Positions 16,275-25,962 are shown, numbered from the stretch's first letter. The stretch: DNA of 33,138 bases from Pyrinomonadaceae bacterium (GCA_013003295.1 JABDJV010000197.1:1-33138), one strand, 5' to 3'. Made by a program: numbers and translations. Notes: generated from the sequence alone by a model not told the origin.

Positions 16275-16958
16275 CTAGTTTTCGAGTTCGGAAAGTAGTT
16301 TATTTAAGATCCCGGCATCCTTCGGGTGCGCACTTGTCGAAGCAAGTTCCAGAGTTGTGAATTCCCCGCCATATAGATTTGCGGTAGCGTTTTTATCAGC
16401 ACCATTCTTTATCAATAATTTAACGCATTCAGGCAAATTCGATGGCACGATCTGCCTGCGCGTCTCAACTCCGTTGCTTCCGGCATAATGCAAAAGCGTC
16501 GCTTTGTGTCCATATTTCGAACGCTCTTTCAAGAGACCGGGATTCTCCTCTACTTGGGCCTTTAACGCACCGACATCACCAGATAAAAGTGTGTCGACCG
16601 AATTCTCGAAATCCATATTAAATGTTTCCGTCGCCCGATTTGCGGCGTCTTTCCAATCCGAAAATCCGTGTTCTCTCGCGATGGTGAGTTTCGCGTCGGC
16701 CGCTGTAAACTCGGATCGCATTATCTCCTCAGGGTTTTTACCGATATGAGTTGGATGCCAGTTGGTGATTATCATAGCAACGGCAAGATTTTGATTATGA
16801 AATGCCGATACTAAATTCTCAGCTAAGCGCTCGAGCTGCTCGATGATCTTGGTCCGCGGACCTGTTTCGCTTACCACTTTGTACTGAAGTTTCCTGACTG
16901 CAAGGACCTGCTTATGCGCGTATATTCTCATTATTCCTGTCAGGTCTATTCTTTTCAT
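16275..16958 (-). CDS. Ankyrin-repeat-containing protein
   Basis: AKLTIAREHGFSDWKDAANRA ... NSVDTLLSGDVGALKAQVEENPGLLKERSKYGHKATLLHYAGSNGVETRRQIVPSNLPECVKLLIKNGADKNATANLYGG. Confidence 0.82.
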   Translation of the reverse strand: MKRIDLTGIMRIYAHKQVLAVRKLQYKVVSETGPRTKIIEQLERLAENLVSAFHNQNLAVAMIITNWHPTHIGKNPEEIMRSEFTAADAKLTIAREHGFSDWKDAANRATETFNMDFENSVDTLLSGDVGALKAQVEENPGLLKERSKYGHKATLLHYAGSNGVETRRQIVPSNLPECVKLLIKNGADKNATANLYGGEFTTLELASTSAHPKDAGILNKLLSELEN

Positions 16959-17350
16959 TTTCGCTCATATTCTTTGACCTCTTCGACGTCCTGACCAAAC
17001 TGAAGCAAATAACCGTTCGGATCAATAATCCCAAATTCGCGCATACCATATTCAAAGTCCTCGATTTCGTAAGAAACCTCGGCCTTGTCTTTTAGTTCTT
17101 CCCAGGCTTGGTCGACATTGTCCGGGTATAAATAGAGCGTTCCGGTCATAGTGGGATTTTCTATATTTGATTTCGTGTTTCTTATAGTCAGCATTATAAC
17201 TATCTTATCTTTTGTAAGACTCGCCCAGCATGGTTCTCCGGATTCCGGATAAACGCCCTGACACTCAAAGCCAAGGATATCCGTGTAGTATTTAATGCTT
17301 TCCCGCAAATCCGCAGTTTCCAGCATCGGAACCAGACCTCTTAGTTTCAT
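16955..17350 (-). CDS. VOC family protein (bleomycin resistance-like)
   Basis: LVPMLETADLRESIKYYTDILGFECQGVYPESGEPCWASL...YEIEDFEYGMREFGIIDPNGYLLQFGQ; ATGA overlap with the following ankyrin gene. Confidence 0.93.
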   Translation of the reverse strand: MKLRGLVPMLETADLRESIKYYTDILGFECQGVYPESGEPCWASLTKDKIVIMLTIRNTKSNIENPTMTGTLYLYPDNVDQAWEELKDKAEVSYEIEDFEYGMREFGIIDPNGYLLQFGQDVEEVKEYERK

Positions 17351-17370
17351 TTTGATCTCCTGCTCGATTT

Positions 17371-18312
17371 CTAATTCGCCGCTCGTGATAATCTGTCAAT
17401 AAGAGCCGCACCTATCCCTGTTTCTTCTACCGTTTGGCAATAAATAGTGGCAATCTTCTTTTCATCACAGTAACGAAAGAACGAATAAAGATTGCGCGCG
17501 TACTCCTCGGAAGTATCGAGGATACGAACTACAGTAAAATCTTGTTTCGGTTTGTTAAGCCCAATAAACGCGCATTTTTCATCTGAAAGGTCTATATCGT
17601 CGGTGTCTGTAACAATTACGACTTTTGCGGTTGGCGAATAATGTTTGTGTTTTAGTCCGGGGCTCTTTGGAGTTTTTGGATCGACCGAACTGTAGATCTC
17701 CGTTTCAGGTACCAATTCCTGAAGATCTTCAATGGAAACGGCTCCTTTCCGAAGAACCAACGGTATCTCGCCGGTGCAATCCAAAACCGTTGATTCCAGG
17801 CCGATTTCCGTTGTTTGCCCTTTTAGAATACAGTCAATTTTTCCGTTAAGATCAGCGTAGACGGCCTTCCAGTCTGTTGGTGAAGGCTTTCCCGAAAGAT
17901 TTGCCGAGGGAGCCACCAGCGGGTGTTCGCAACTGCTTAAGAAACCCAACGCCAGATCGTGCTTAGGCATTCTGATTCCAATTGTTTCGAGTCCGGCAGT
18001 GGCGATCAGTGGAACCGATTCGCTTTTTTCTAATACGATCGTAAGCGGACCGGGAAAGAACTTCTCGATAAATGCGTTTGTGCGGCTATCAATTACGGCG
18101 GTAAGAACCTCTATTTGGTATAGATTCCCGATATGTGCAATAAGTGGATTATCAGCGGGGCGGCCCTTTGCCCAAAATACTTTCGCTATCGCTTTTTCAT
18201 TAAAAATGTCGGCGCCCAATCCATACACGGTCTCCGTTGGGAAAGCTACAATACCGCCTTTTTTTATGTTCTCAGCCGCTTCGACGACGGAAGTTGTAAT
18301 GACGGTATCCAT
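17371..18312 (-). CDS. L-threonylcarbamoyladenylate synthase (Sua5/YrdC family)
   Basis: GGIVAFPTETVYGLGADIFNEKAIAKVFWAKGRPADNPLIAHI...PGPLTIVLEKS...IGIRMPKHDLAL...SANLSGKPSPTDW plus C-terminal Sua5-like extension; likely start MDTVITTSVVEAAENIKKGG. Confidence 0.95.
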   Translation of the reverse strand: MDTVITTSVVEAAENIKKGGIVAFPTETVYGLGADIFNEKAIAKVFWAKGRPADNPLIAHIGNLYQIEVLTAVIDSRTNAFIEKFFPGPLTIVLEKSESVPLIATAGLETIGIRMPKHDLALGFLSSCEHPLVAPSANLSGKPSPTDWKAVYADLNGKIDCILKGQTTEIGLESTVLDCTGEIPLVLRKGAVSIEDLQELVPETEIYSSVDPKTPKSPGLKHKHYSPTAKVVIVTDTDDIDLSDEKCAFIGLNKPKQDFTVVRILDTSEEYARNLYSFFRYCDEKKIATIYCQTVEETGIGAALIDRLSRAAN

Positions 18313-18385
18313 GTTTATGAATTTAACCGCTTTGCCCTTAAGGAACAAGTAAATGAGCACCAGGATGTCGGGGTCAAATAAATGA

Positions 18386-18564
18386 ATTGCCCCGTGCTTT
18401 AGCTCGGGGGAGGCAAATAGAGGGATTCTCCGCTTTCGCCGAATAAGATCCGAGCAATTTCCGTCGAGCTTTAGCTAAAGCAAAAAAGGATTGGGTCTAT
18501 TTAAATAATTTGGCTGAAGCCTGGGGAGTTGCCAACTCAACCCCGAGCTAAAGCTCGGGGCAAT
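18386..18564. repeat. 179-bp MITE-like element with about 24-bp terminal inverted repeats
   Basis: ATTGCCCCGTGCTTTAGCTCGGGG ... CCCCGAGCTAAAGCTCGGGGCAAT (23/24 complementary); GCTTTAGCTAAAGC palindrome inside. Confidence 0.9.
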
Positions 18565-18594
18565 TGATAGGAGCAAACGATTTAAGCTGAACGA

Positions 18595-19284
18595 CTAAAA
18601 ATAGCGGTAGTGGCCGGTCATCTTCCATTCAAAAAGTACGTCTTCAAGCTCGGTACCACTGCCGATGTTATGAATTATCAGATATCTCTTTTTCTCTTTG
18701 TTCCAGATGTTTGACACGACGCCGATGTGCGTGAGTCCTTTGCCGTTCAAATCCCACGAGACCACGTCACCGGGTTTGTAGTTCTCTCCGTTTTGCGAGA
18801 GCGGGAGGGATTTTCCCTTGCGGTCAAAGAACCGCTGAAGATTTGGAACGCGGCGGTGATCGATGTTCGTATCGGGCCTTCGTAAACCCCATTTCGACGG
18901 GTACTTCGAAAAATTCGCGCGCATGTCTTCGTGAACTTCCTTTTGCAGATCAATGCCCGCACCGCGGAACGAACGAATCACCACATCCGTACACGCGCCG
19001 GTCGCTTTCGGCACATCGCCGTTGGGGTAAGGTATAGAGTAGTACTTCTGAGTATATGAATTGGTAGTTTTTATTTGCTCAGTCGCGCTCTTCAGGATGG
19101 CGCGAATCTCTGTGGATCTTATTTCAGAAAGCTTTGGCTTTTCGACCGTTGCTGAATCGATAATTCCAGACCGCTCTGGCTGGGCGGCTGTTGGAATATT
19201 GATTTGACAGGAAATAGAAAAAACGAGCAGAAATAGGGCGGAACTGTAAAAAAGGTTTCTTATATGGTGCATCTTAGTCCTCAA
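18595..19284 (-). CDS. DUF1287 domain-containing (lipo)protein
   Basis: YYSIPYPNGDVPKATGACTDVVIRSFRGAGIDLQKEVHEDMRANFSKYPSKWGLRRPDTNIDHRRVPNLQRFFDRKGKSL...GDVVSWDLNGKGLTHIGVVSN; hydrophobic N-terminus with lipobox-like FSISC. Confidence 0.93.
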   Translation of the reverse strand: MRTKMHHIRNLFYSSALFLLVFSISCQINIPTAAQPERSGIIDSATVEKPKLSEIRSTEIRAILKSATEQIKTTNSYTQKYYSIPYPNGDVPKATGACTDVVIRSFRGAGIDLQKEVHEDMRANFSKYPSKWGLRRPDTNIDHRRVPNLQRFFDRKGKSLPLSQNGENYKPGDVVSWDLNGKGLTHIGVVSNIWNKEKKRYLIIHNIGSGTELEDVLFEWKMTGHYRYF

Positions 19285-19367
19285 ATATCAGCGATTGGAT
19301 GTCGCAATATAGACGTTAGGATGCACACTAGTTTGCGTAACTGCTTTACTTGAATAAATTACCGCTC

Positions 19368-20477
19368 TTATGGTCTTAGCAGATCCCAGAAGTAGGGTAA
19401 CAATTCAGTCATTATTCTTCCGCGTTTTCCGGGCAGGCGGTTTCGATGATCACCGTTGTATTCCTCGAAGATGTGCTCGACGCCATGATTTGTTAATTCA
19501 GATGAAAACGCCCGGCTGTTTGGTGGAATAAACTTAAACTCATCTTCATAACCGGAATCAAACCGGAGTCCACGCAGCTTTACCAAATTACTGCGATATT
19601 TCTTTACCATATTTATCGGCGAATGCTCCTGCCATTTTGAAAAACCGGGTTCTGACGGAACGCGTTTTCCGTTTACAACCTTAAAGGGAAAATCGCAATA
19701 GAACGGGGGGTTGTTTGGATTAGGTGAGAATGCCTGTGCAACCGAAACCGTTCCGGCTACATAGAATTCCTTCTGAAGCAGTTCATCAGCCGATTTTATT
19801 GTTAAAACCTCATAAAAAGCAGGAGTGTTTATGGTTATATCAGCCGCCCAATCGATTATCGCCGGGTTCAACGCGTAAATAACGCTAAAAACTTCCGGGT
19901 GCTTCATACCAATGGTGATCGCACCATATCCGCCCATCGAATGGCCCGCCAACCCGCGGTGTTTTGCCTCAGAAAGAGTTCGATACTTCTGATCAACATA
20001 GCTTACGAGCTCTTTAACCGTGAAATCTTCCCAATTGCCTGTAACCGACGAATTCACATACCAGCTGCCAAACATTTTGGTCCGTTGATCGGGCATGACG
20101 ATGATCATTTCACCAAACTTGCCGGCGGCGATCCCGCGATTCATTATGTCCGGCGCGCCGCTGTAGGGAATCGGCTTATCGCCGTCGTCGGTCCACTGGG
20201 TGGACCAGGTTCGATCGGTATCGCCAATACCATGGAGCAAGTAAATCACCGGATAACGCCGGTTTTTATCTTTTTCGTAACTAGGCGGAAGATAGATGCT
20301 TACGCTTCGATCCGGATTTTCCCTGGTTACCGTATTTTCGAGGGATTTGCCGTGAACTACGTCACGGACCAGTTTGCCGTTTTGCGGAAACACCTCGTTT
20401 GAGCCCCAAACAAAAATGAGCGTGGCAAAGCATGATATTAGCAACGTTTTATACTGATAAATCTTCATACGACGCAT
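19368..20477 (-). CDS. Alpha/beta hydrolase-fold esterase (esterase D / PF00756-like), secreted
   Basis: RSVSIYLPPSYEKDKNRRYPVIYLLHGIGDTDRTW...MIIVMPDQRTKMFGSWYVNSSVTGNWEDFTVKELVSYVDQKYRTLSEAKHRGLAGHSMGGYGAITIGMKHPEVFSVIYALNPAI. Confidence 0.92.
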   Translation of the reverse strand: MRRMKIYQYKTLLISCFATLIFVWGSNEVFPQNGKLVRDVVHGKSLENTVTRENPDRSVSIYLPPSYEKDKNRRYPVIYLLHGIGDTDRTWSTQWTDDGDKPIPYSGAPDIMNRGIAAGKFGEMIIVMPDQRTKMFGSWYVNSSVTGNWEDFTVKELVSYVDQKYRTLSEAKHRGLAGHSMGGYGAITIGMKHPEVFSVIYALNPAIIDWAADITINTPAFYEVLTIKSADELLQKEFYVAGTVSVAQAFSPNPNNPPFYCDFPFKVVNGKRVPSEPGFSKWQEHSPINMVKKYRSNLVKLRGLRFDSGYEDEFKFIPPNSRAFSSELTNHGVEHIFEEYNGDHRNRLPGKRGRIMTELLPYFWDLLRP

Positions 20478-20552
20478 CCTTAACAGTTTGAACTCTCCCT
20501 TTGGTGACTACTCTAAAAACGACAAACCACGTTCAAAAGTTGCACCGGGTTC

Positions 20553-22058
20553 CTAAATTAGTCCGTCAAGCCTGAGTTTCGCCAGGTGCGCCTCAACCGA
20601 CTTTTCGGCCAAAGGCAAGAGTTTAGGACTTAAGCCCTCGTATACTATGTCGACAATTTCGCCAGGAGCATCGGTGCCTTGTCTTACAACTTCTAAGATA
20701 CTTATTTCACGTTGTTTTCGATGTTCAATATATTCTTTGATCCTGGCTTTGGCGTCATAAACTGCCATGCCGTGTGAGCCGCACAAAAAGTTCAAATTCG
20801 GCAGATGCTTCATTCTTTCAAGTGAATCGAAGTATTCATTCATATCGCCTTCGGGCGGAGCAATCACGACCGTTCCAAGCCCGACAACGTTATCGCTGGA
20901 AAGCAAGAAACCAAATTCCCGATCGTAAAAACACAAATGCCCGCGGGCATGACCAGGGGTGTGCAGGACTTCGAGCGAAAACGGCTCTCCATTTTCGTCT
21001 TCTAATTCGTATGACGCATTATCCTCGATGAATGTTACAATTTCTACCTTTCCGGTAAGGCTCTCTGCTGTGGGCTTATGTGAAGAGATCGGAACATCGA
21101 GACCATGTTTTTCACGTAAATATCTTTTTAGCGCTGTTTCGGCGCCGTAATGATCGCGGTGCAGATGCGAAACGATGATTCCTTTGCACGAATTTCCATT
21201 CTCGATCATTTGGCCGATGATCGAGAACAGTTTTTTCTGCTCGCCTTCAAGCCGGGCAGCTGCATCAATAACAACAAATTGCTTTTTACCAACAATAAAA
21301 CAGTTAGTATGTGTCGCCGGCGGCAGCGTTTCGGTTTTTAGCGGAAGACAGATAAGACGTGAATTGAGTTCGATATGGTCGATATTTCCCGATACGCTCT
21401 CGGATCTTTTTTTCAGCCGTCCGGCGGCCTCTTTCACATTGATTGAATTCTCATATGGGTCTTTAGCCGCCAATAACTCCCTTAAGGCGATCAGAACGGG
21501 TGGAGCGATAAGAACATTCGAATTCGCCCATTGATTCCTGGCAGATTCGGGTTCGACAAACTCGATTTCCTGCAATTCGGTGATCGCCGGGTAAGGAATT
21601 TGTTTTTTTGGGCAGGATGCAGCAAAGAAATGTGTCTTAAAACGGATCGGCGAAAACTCCGGCGTCGTCCAAAACCCTGTGTAGATAAAATCTTCGGCGT
21701 CTATCCACAAACCCCAATCCTTCAAGATCTCCGCAAATGTACTTCTTCCTGAGACTAGATCATCGTGCAAAGACACTATCTGACCTTTTGTAAGCCTTTC
21801 GCCGTTTCTTACCAGCAGAACGCCAACTTCCTCAAATACCTCCCGTACGGCACACGCGATAAACTTTGACCATTCCGGATTGGAATTCCGTACATCCGTT
21901 TCCGTATCACTGTTATCTACCTTGCCGCCGGGAAATCCATGAAAGCCTCCTAAAAACTTCAGCTTCGGATTTCTACGGGCCCACAATACTTTGGTATTTT
22001 TATGATCCAACAGGATCAAAGCGGCTGCTTCTTTTGGAGCGGAATTCTTAATTCTCAC
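20553..22058 (-). CDS. Nudix hydrolase + MBL-fold (LACTB2-like) fusion protein
   Basis: N-terminal GGFHGFPGGKV...ACAVREVFEEVGVLL (Nudix box with insertion); C-terminal IIVSHLHRDHYGAE...LEVLHTPGHARGHLCFYDREFGFLLSSDNVVG...HRKQREISILEVVRQG...EAHLAKLRLDGLI (MBL plus winged-helix tail). Confidence 0.9.
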   Translation of the reverse strand: MRIKNSAPKEAAALILLDHKNTKVLWARRNPKLKFLGGFHGFPGGKVDNSDTETDVRNSNPEWSKFIACAVREVFEEVGVLLVRNGERLTKGQIVSLHDDLVSGRSTFAEILKDWGLWIDAEDFIYTGFWTTPEFSPIRFKTHFFAASCPKKQIPYPAITELQEIEFVEPESARNQWANSNVLIAPPVLIALRELLAAKDPYENSINVKEAAGRLKKRSESVSGNIDHIELNSRLICLPLKTETLPPATHTNCFIVGKKQFVVIDAAARLEGEQKKLFSIIGQMIENGNSCKGIIVSHLHRDHYGAETALKRYLREKHGLDVPISSHKPTAESLTGKVEIVTFIEDNASYELEDENGEPFSLEVLHTPGHARGHLCFYDREFGFLLSSDNVVGLGTVVIAPPEGDMNEYFDSLERMKHLPNLNFLCGSHGMAVYDAKARIKEYIEHRKQREISILEVVRQGTDAPGEIVDIVYEGLSPKLLPLAEKSVEAHLAKLRLDGLI

Positions 22059-22076
22059 AATTTGTAGTGGCTTGCC

Positions 22077-23630
22077 TTAGGCGTCCAGGAGCCCGGCACG
22101 CGAAAATTGTTCAAGGTGTCTGTCTGTAACTTCTTTTAAATTTTCCAGAATCAGATCCTTGTTCTCAATACCATCGAGCGATTTGATAAATTTCGTTGAG
22201 GACCGGTAAATTTCATCCATCGTTCGAGTGCCGTCGAGGTTGTTGAGCAAATGACGCAAGATCTCATCTTCGATCTTTATAACTCTCTGATAGCCTGCAA
22301 GTATCAAATCGCAGTTTGCCAGCTGCCATTTCGCAAGCCGGTTAATTTTGGGCTTTTCGGTTATCTCCGTATGGATTTGCCGCCTGACGGTGTGCATTTC
22401 AACGATGTCGGATGTGCAGATAAGCTGATAAAAGATACTCTTTATCGGCACAAATTCCTGGTCCCAATCATCGCTCGAATAGTTATTCTCTTCCAGGGTC
22501 GTTTTCGTATGGGCCAGCAAATCGGAAAACAGAATGGAATCTCCCCATATCTCCGCCAGATGATTCAGTGCAACCTTCGCCGGCGGATTATCGATTTGTA
22601 TATTCGCACCGGTCGTAGTTGTGAATTTTTCGATTTTGCTGCCAAATAGGTCTGGATTTTCCGATTCCGGGGCCAGGGGCGAAGCAATATACAGATCGTT
22701 GAGCACTTCAGGATCCGTTTCCCTTTTTAATTTTACGCTTTCGCGACAAAACAGGGTTTGGCGAAAAGCTGTTCCGGTAAAGAAATCCATATACTGCTCC
22801 TTCAGGAGCTCATCATCGAGCGCTTCTACAAATTTCCTTGCATCATCTGTCAGAGTGCTTGGCGACATTCGATAAAACTCAGCTTCCGATAAAAACTGCA
22901 GTTCATTCTCTCTAAGCAGATCGACAAACTCGTGGAAGTATAGCGGTTCATTGATTTCGGCAAGCGTATCGTGAAATATCGATATCGGAGTGAGCTTTTC
23001 AAGACTGAAAACCTCATTCTGCAAACAAAATTTGTAGACGTCTTTTTTTTCCGAGTTCTCACCCAGGAATGTAATAAACTCAACCGCTTCCTCGACCTTT
23101 TTTTCCGGCCGGTGCTCATTTCGCGTATGAAATTTTCCGACGTCGGAGGCGATCTTCTTGTAATGCCAACCCGGATACACGTTATAGCTTAAATACCCGA
23201 CCCCTTTGTCGGAAAGCATTTCTTTATAGATACTTAGCGTCCTTTTACGGACAGCATCCGGTACCCAGGAGAACAAGCCGTGAGCGATAATATAATCGAA
23301 TTTCCCAAAGTCTTCAGCGTCCACATCCATCAGGTCGGTCTGTTTAAATTCGACATTTGTCAATCCCAATTCTTCGACAGATCTATTCGCGTAATCTATG
23401 TGATTCTTGCCCAGATCGATCCCGACAAATTCACTTTCCGGCAATCCATACGCCTGCGATATCAGGTTAAGACCCTTGCCGCAGCCAAGTTCGAGGATCC
23501 TGGCATTTTCTATATCAGGAGACTCCAGCCCCTTGAATCGTGCGATAGAAGCAAGCGTATCGGGATGGGTTTGCGTAAAGATGTCGTTTGAATAAGAAAA
23601 ACTATCATATGCGAATTGTTGCTTGGTCAT
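22077..23630 (-). CDS. Class I SAM-dependent methyltransferase with methyltransferase regulatory domain (PKMT-like)
   Basis: ARILELGCGKGLNLISQAYGLPESEFVGIDLGKNHIDYANRSVEELGLTNVEFKQTDLMDVDAEDFGKFDYIIAHGLFSWVPD; downstream SPSTLTDDARKFVEALDDELLKEQYMDFFTGTAFRQTLFCRES, typical of MethyTransf_Reg. Confidence 0.9.
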   Translation of the reverse strand: MTKQQFAYDSFSYSNDIFTQTHPDTLASIARFKGLESPDIENARILELGCGKGLNLISQAYGLPESEFVGIDLGKNHIDYANRSVEELGLTNVEFKQTDLMDVDAEDFGKFDYIIAHGLFSWVPDAVRKRTLSIYKEMLSDKGVGYLSYNVYPGWHYKKIASDVGKFHTRNEHRPEKKVEEAVEFITFLGENSEKKDVYKFCLQNEVFSLEKLTPISIFHDTLAEINEPLYFHEFVDLLRENELQFLSEAEFYRMSPSTLTDDARKFVEALDDELLKEQYMDFFTGTAFRQTLFCRESVKLKRETDPEVLNDLYIASPLAPESENPDLFGSKIEKFTTTTGANIQIDNPPAKVALNHLAEIWGDSILFSDLLAHTKTTLEENNYSSDDWDQEFVPIKSIFYQLICTSDIVEMHTVRRQIHTEITEKPKINRLAKWQLANCDLILAGYQRVIKIEDEILRHLLNNLDGTRTMDEIYRSSTKFIKSLDGIENKDLILENLKEVTDRHLEQFSRAGLLDA

Positions 23631-23720
23631 CGTTTTGGTTTACGGACAGGCTCATCTTTCCAGACAGATCGCCCTCGTAATTCTAAATTTGGGAATAGGA
23701 TATCGTACCACCATCGTCAA

Positions 23721-23853
23721 CAGGTCAGAACCGCCATGCGTAAGCAGGCGGGTGAGCCGTTATCTGTGTGCAATATTGCTTCTCGCAAGGTTTGTTGTGC
23801 CCGAAGTATTTCTACGCCAACCCGGTCGCTGACGCTCGCGGTTCCGACCTGTC
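23721..23853. repeat. 133-bp interspersed palindromic repeat, copy 1
   Basis: Termini ACAGGTCAGAACCGC / GCGGTTCCGACCTGT (14/15 complementary); CGCCATGCGTAAGCAGGCGGGT...TTTCTACGCCAACCCGGTCGCTGACGCTCGCGG. Confidence 0.9.
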
Positions 23854-24024
23854 TACTGGTCAGAAGGTTGACAGCGGCTATATGTGCCTGTTTGAATCAA
23901 GCGAGTTGAGCAAACAAGCCAGAACCGTCATCGGTGGCGAGCGGGTGTCGGTCAGAAATCGGACAGATGCGAAATTAACTTGTCGATATTCAATTCAATA
24001 ACCTTTGGTATGTAGGTCAAAAAA

Positions 24025-25962
24025 ATGAAAATACTTTTTCTTCTATTACTTGGCGTGAGTCTAAATCAAACCGTAGCCGCAAAAATTAGGGTGGCGAGAA
24101 TCTTCTCCGACCATATGGTTTTACAACGCAATGTAAATATTCCGGTATGGGGATGGGCAGATCGCCAAGAGAAAATTACCGTGACTTTTAAAGGAAAAAA
24201 CTACGGAGCCAAACTAAATAGGAATGGCAAGTGGATTGCCTATCTACCGAAGATGAAAGCGGGCGGCCCATTTGAACTGCGAATCAGAGGAACCAAGGAT
24301 GAGATTTTGCTCAGGGACGTTTTGGTTGGAGATGTTTGGCTCTGCTCCGGTCAATCCAATATGGAATGGACCGTTAGACAAAGTAAAGATGCAGAAAGAG
24401 AAATAGCCGGCGCTTCCGATCTCAAGATCCGACACTTTAAGGTTCCCAGATCTTACAGCACCAGGCCGGAACAGGATTTGGCAGGTGGCGAGTGGCAGGT
24501 TTCTTCTCCAAATACGGCAGGTGAATTTACGGCAGTAGGCTATTTCTTTGCGCGACATATTAGGCGTCACAGGGATGTGCCGATCGGATTACTGAACAGT
24601 TCGTGGGGCGGAAGCAGGATCGAACCGTGGATGACCGCCGCTTCGCTCGGTTATCCGGATCAGAAATCCGCGACCATCGAATTTGAGAATGTCCAAAAGG
24701 AACAAATTGCCAAAACAACGGCTGTCTTGAAAAAAAAGATGAAAATTATCCCGGAAAAGGACCAGGGCCTTGTAAACGGCGTGGCTGTTTGGGCCAAACG
24801 GGACTATCGGGATACCGATTGGCGCCTAATGAAACTTCCCGGGCTCTGGGAGGCAAACGGATATGAGGGCCTCGATGGAATTGTCTGGTTTAGGAAGGAA
24901 ATTGAGCTTACAGCTATGCAGGCACAACAGGGAATCACTTTAAATCTGGGAAAGATCGACGATTCGGACATGACCTGGGTCAACGGTCAAAAAATTGGAG
25001 AAACCATTCAGGAATGGAATCAGGTGCGAAGCTACAAGGTTCCGCCTGGTGTCTTAAATGCGGGGACAAATACGATCGCGATAAGAGTAGAAGATACCGG
25101 CGGCGGAGGCGGTATTCATGGCAATCCGTCCAGCATGGCCTTAAACGCAGGTAACGGGAATTTCCCCCTTTCAGGAGAATGGAAATACAAAGTGGCCGAG
25201 GTGAGATTCAGCGGTGAGGTTCACGCCAACCAGATACCCACACTTCTTTACAACCGTATGATCCATCCGATTATTGATTTTCCAATAAAAGGGGCCTTGT
25301 GGTATCAGGGCGAATCCAATGCCGGTGGAAAGGACGCGTATAAATATCGGGAATTATTTGCAACCATGATAAAGGACTGGAGAAAACAGTGGCAGGTTGG
25401 AGAATTTCCGTTTTTGTGGGTTCAATTGGCCAATTTCCTGCCTCCTGACGAAAATCCGGCCGAAAGTAGCTGGGCGGTGTTGCGGGAATCGCAGTCTGCT
25501 ACGTTGGCCGTTCCGAATACGGGCGAAGCCGTTATAATTGACATAGGGGAGGCGGATGATATTCACCCTCGCAATAAGCAGGATGTCGGTTACCGGCTTT
25601 CAGTCGCCGCCCGCAAACTTGCTTACGGGGAAAACCTGGTTTATTCGGGGCCGGTTTACAGGTCAATGAGGGTAGAAGGAAATAGAGTTCGGATCAAATT
25701 CGATCTCTTCGGAAGCAGCTTGTCAGCAAAAGATAACGATGGTCATCTGAGAGGTTTTGCGATTTCCGGAGCGGATAAAAAATTCGTCTGGGCCAAAGCC
25801 AGAATCGACGGAGATGAAGTGTTGGTTTGGAATGAACAGATCAAGAGTCCGACCGCCGTCCGATATGCCTGGGGAAACAATCCGCATAATGCCAACCTCT
25901 ACAACAAGGAGGGATTACCGGCATCACCGTTCAGGACCGATCGTGTTCCGCGTAATCCGTAA
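24025..25962 (+). CDS. Sialate O-acetylesterase-like SGNH protein, secreted
   Basis: Signal-like N-terminus; FSDHMVLQRNVNIPVWGWA, VWLCSGQSNMEWTVRQS, IGLLNSSWGGSRIEPWM, ALWYQGESNAG, DIHPRNKQDVGYRLS. Confidence 0.95.
   Translation: MKILFLLLLGVSLNQTVAAKIRVARIFSDHMVLQRNVNIPVWGWADRQEKITVTFKGKNYGAKLNRNGKWIAYLPKMKAGGPFELRIRGTKDEILLRDVLVGDVWLCSGQSNMEWTVRQSKDAEREIAGASDLKIRHFKVPRSYSTRPEQDLAGGEWQVSSPNTAGEFTAVGYFFARHIRRHRDVPIGLLNSSWGGSRIEPWMTAASLGYPDQKSATIEFENVQKEQIAKTTAVLKKKMKIIPEKDQGLVNGVAVWAKRDYRDTDWRLMKLPGLWEANGYEGLDGIVWFRKEIELTAMQAQQGITLNLGKIDDSDMTWVNGQKIGETIQEWNQVRSYKVPPGVLNAGTNTIAIRVEDTGGGGGIHGNPSSMALNAGNGNFPLSGEWKYKVAEVRFSGEVHANQIPTLLYNRMIHPIIDFPIKGALWYQGESNAGGKDAYKYRELFATMIKDWRKQWQVGEFPFLWVQLANFLPPDENPAESSWAVLRESQSATLAVPNTGEAVIIDIGEADDIHPRNKQDVGYRLSVAARKLAYGENLVYSGPVYRSMRVEGNRVRIKFDLFGSSLSAKDNDGHLRGFAISGADKKFVWAKARIDGDEVLVWNEQIKSPTAVRYAWGNNPHNANLYNKEGLPASPFRTDRVPRNP

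Noticed and set aside
12314-25962. Possible sialic acid utilisation locus (BNR protein plus sialate O-acetylesterase)
   Set aside because: The BNR protein shows Asp boxes but no clear sialidase catalytic signature, the genes are about 11 kb apart, and no transporter, NanA or NanE is visible.
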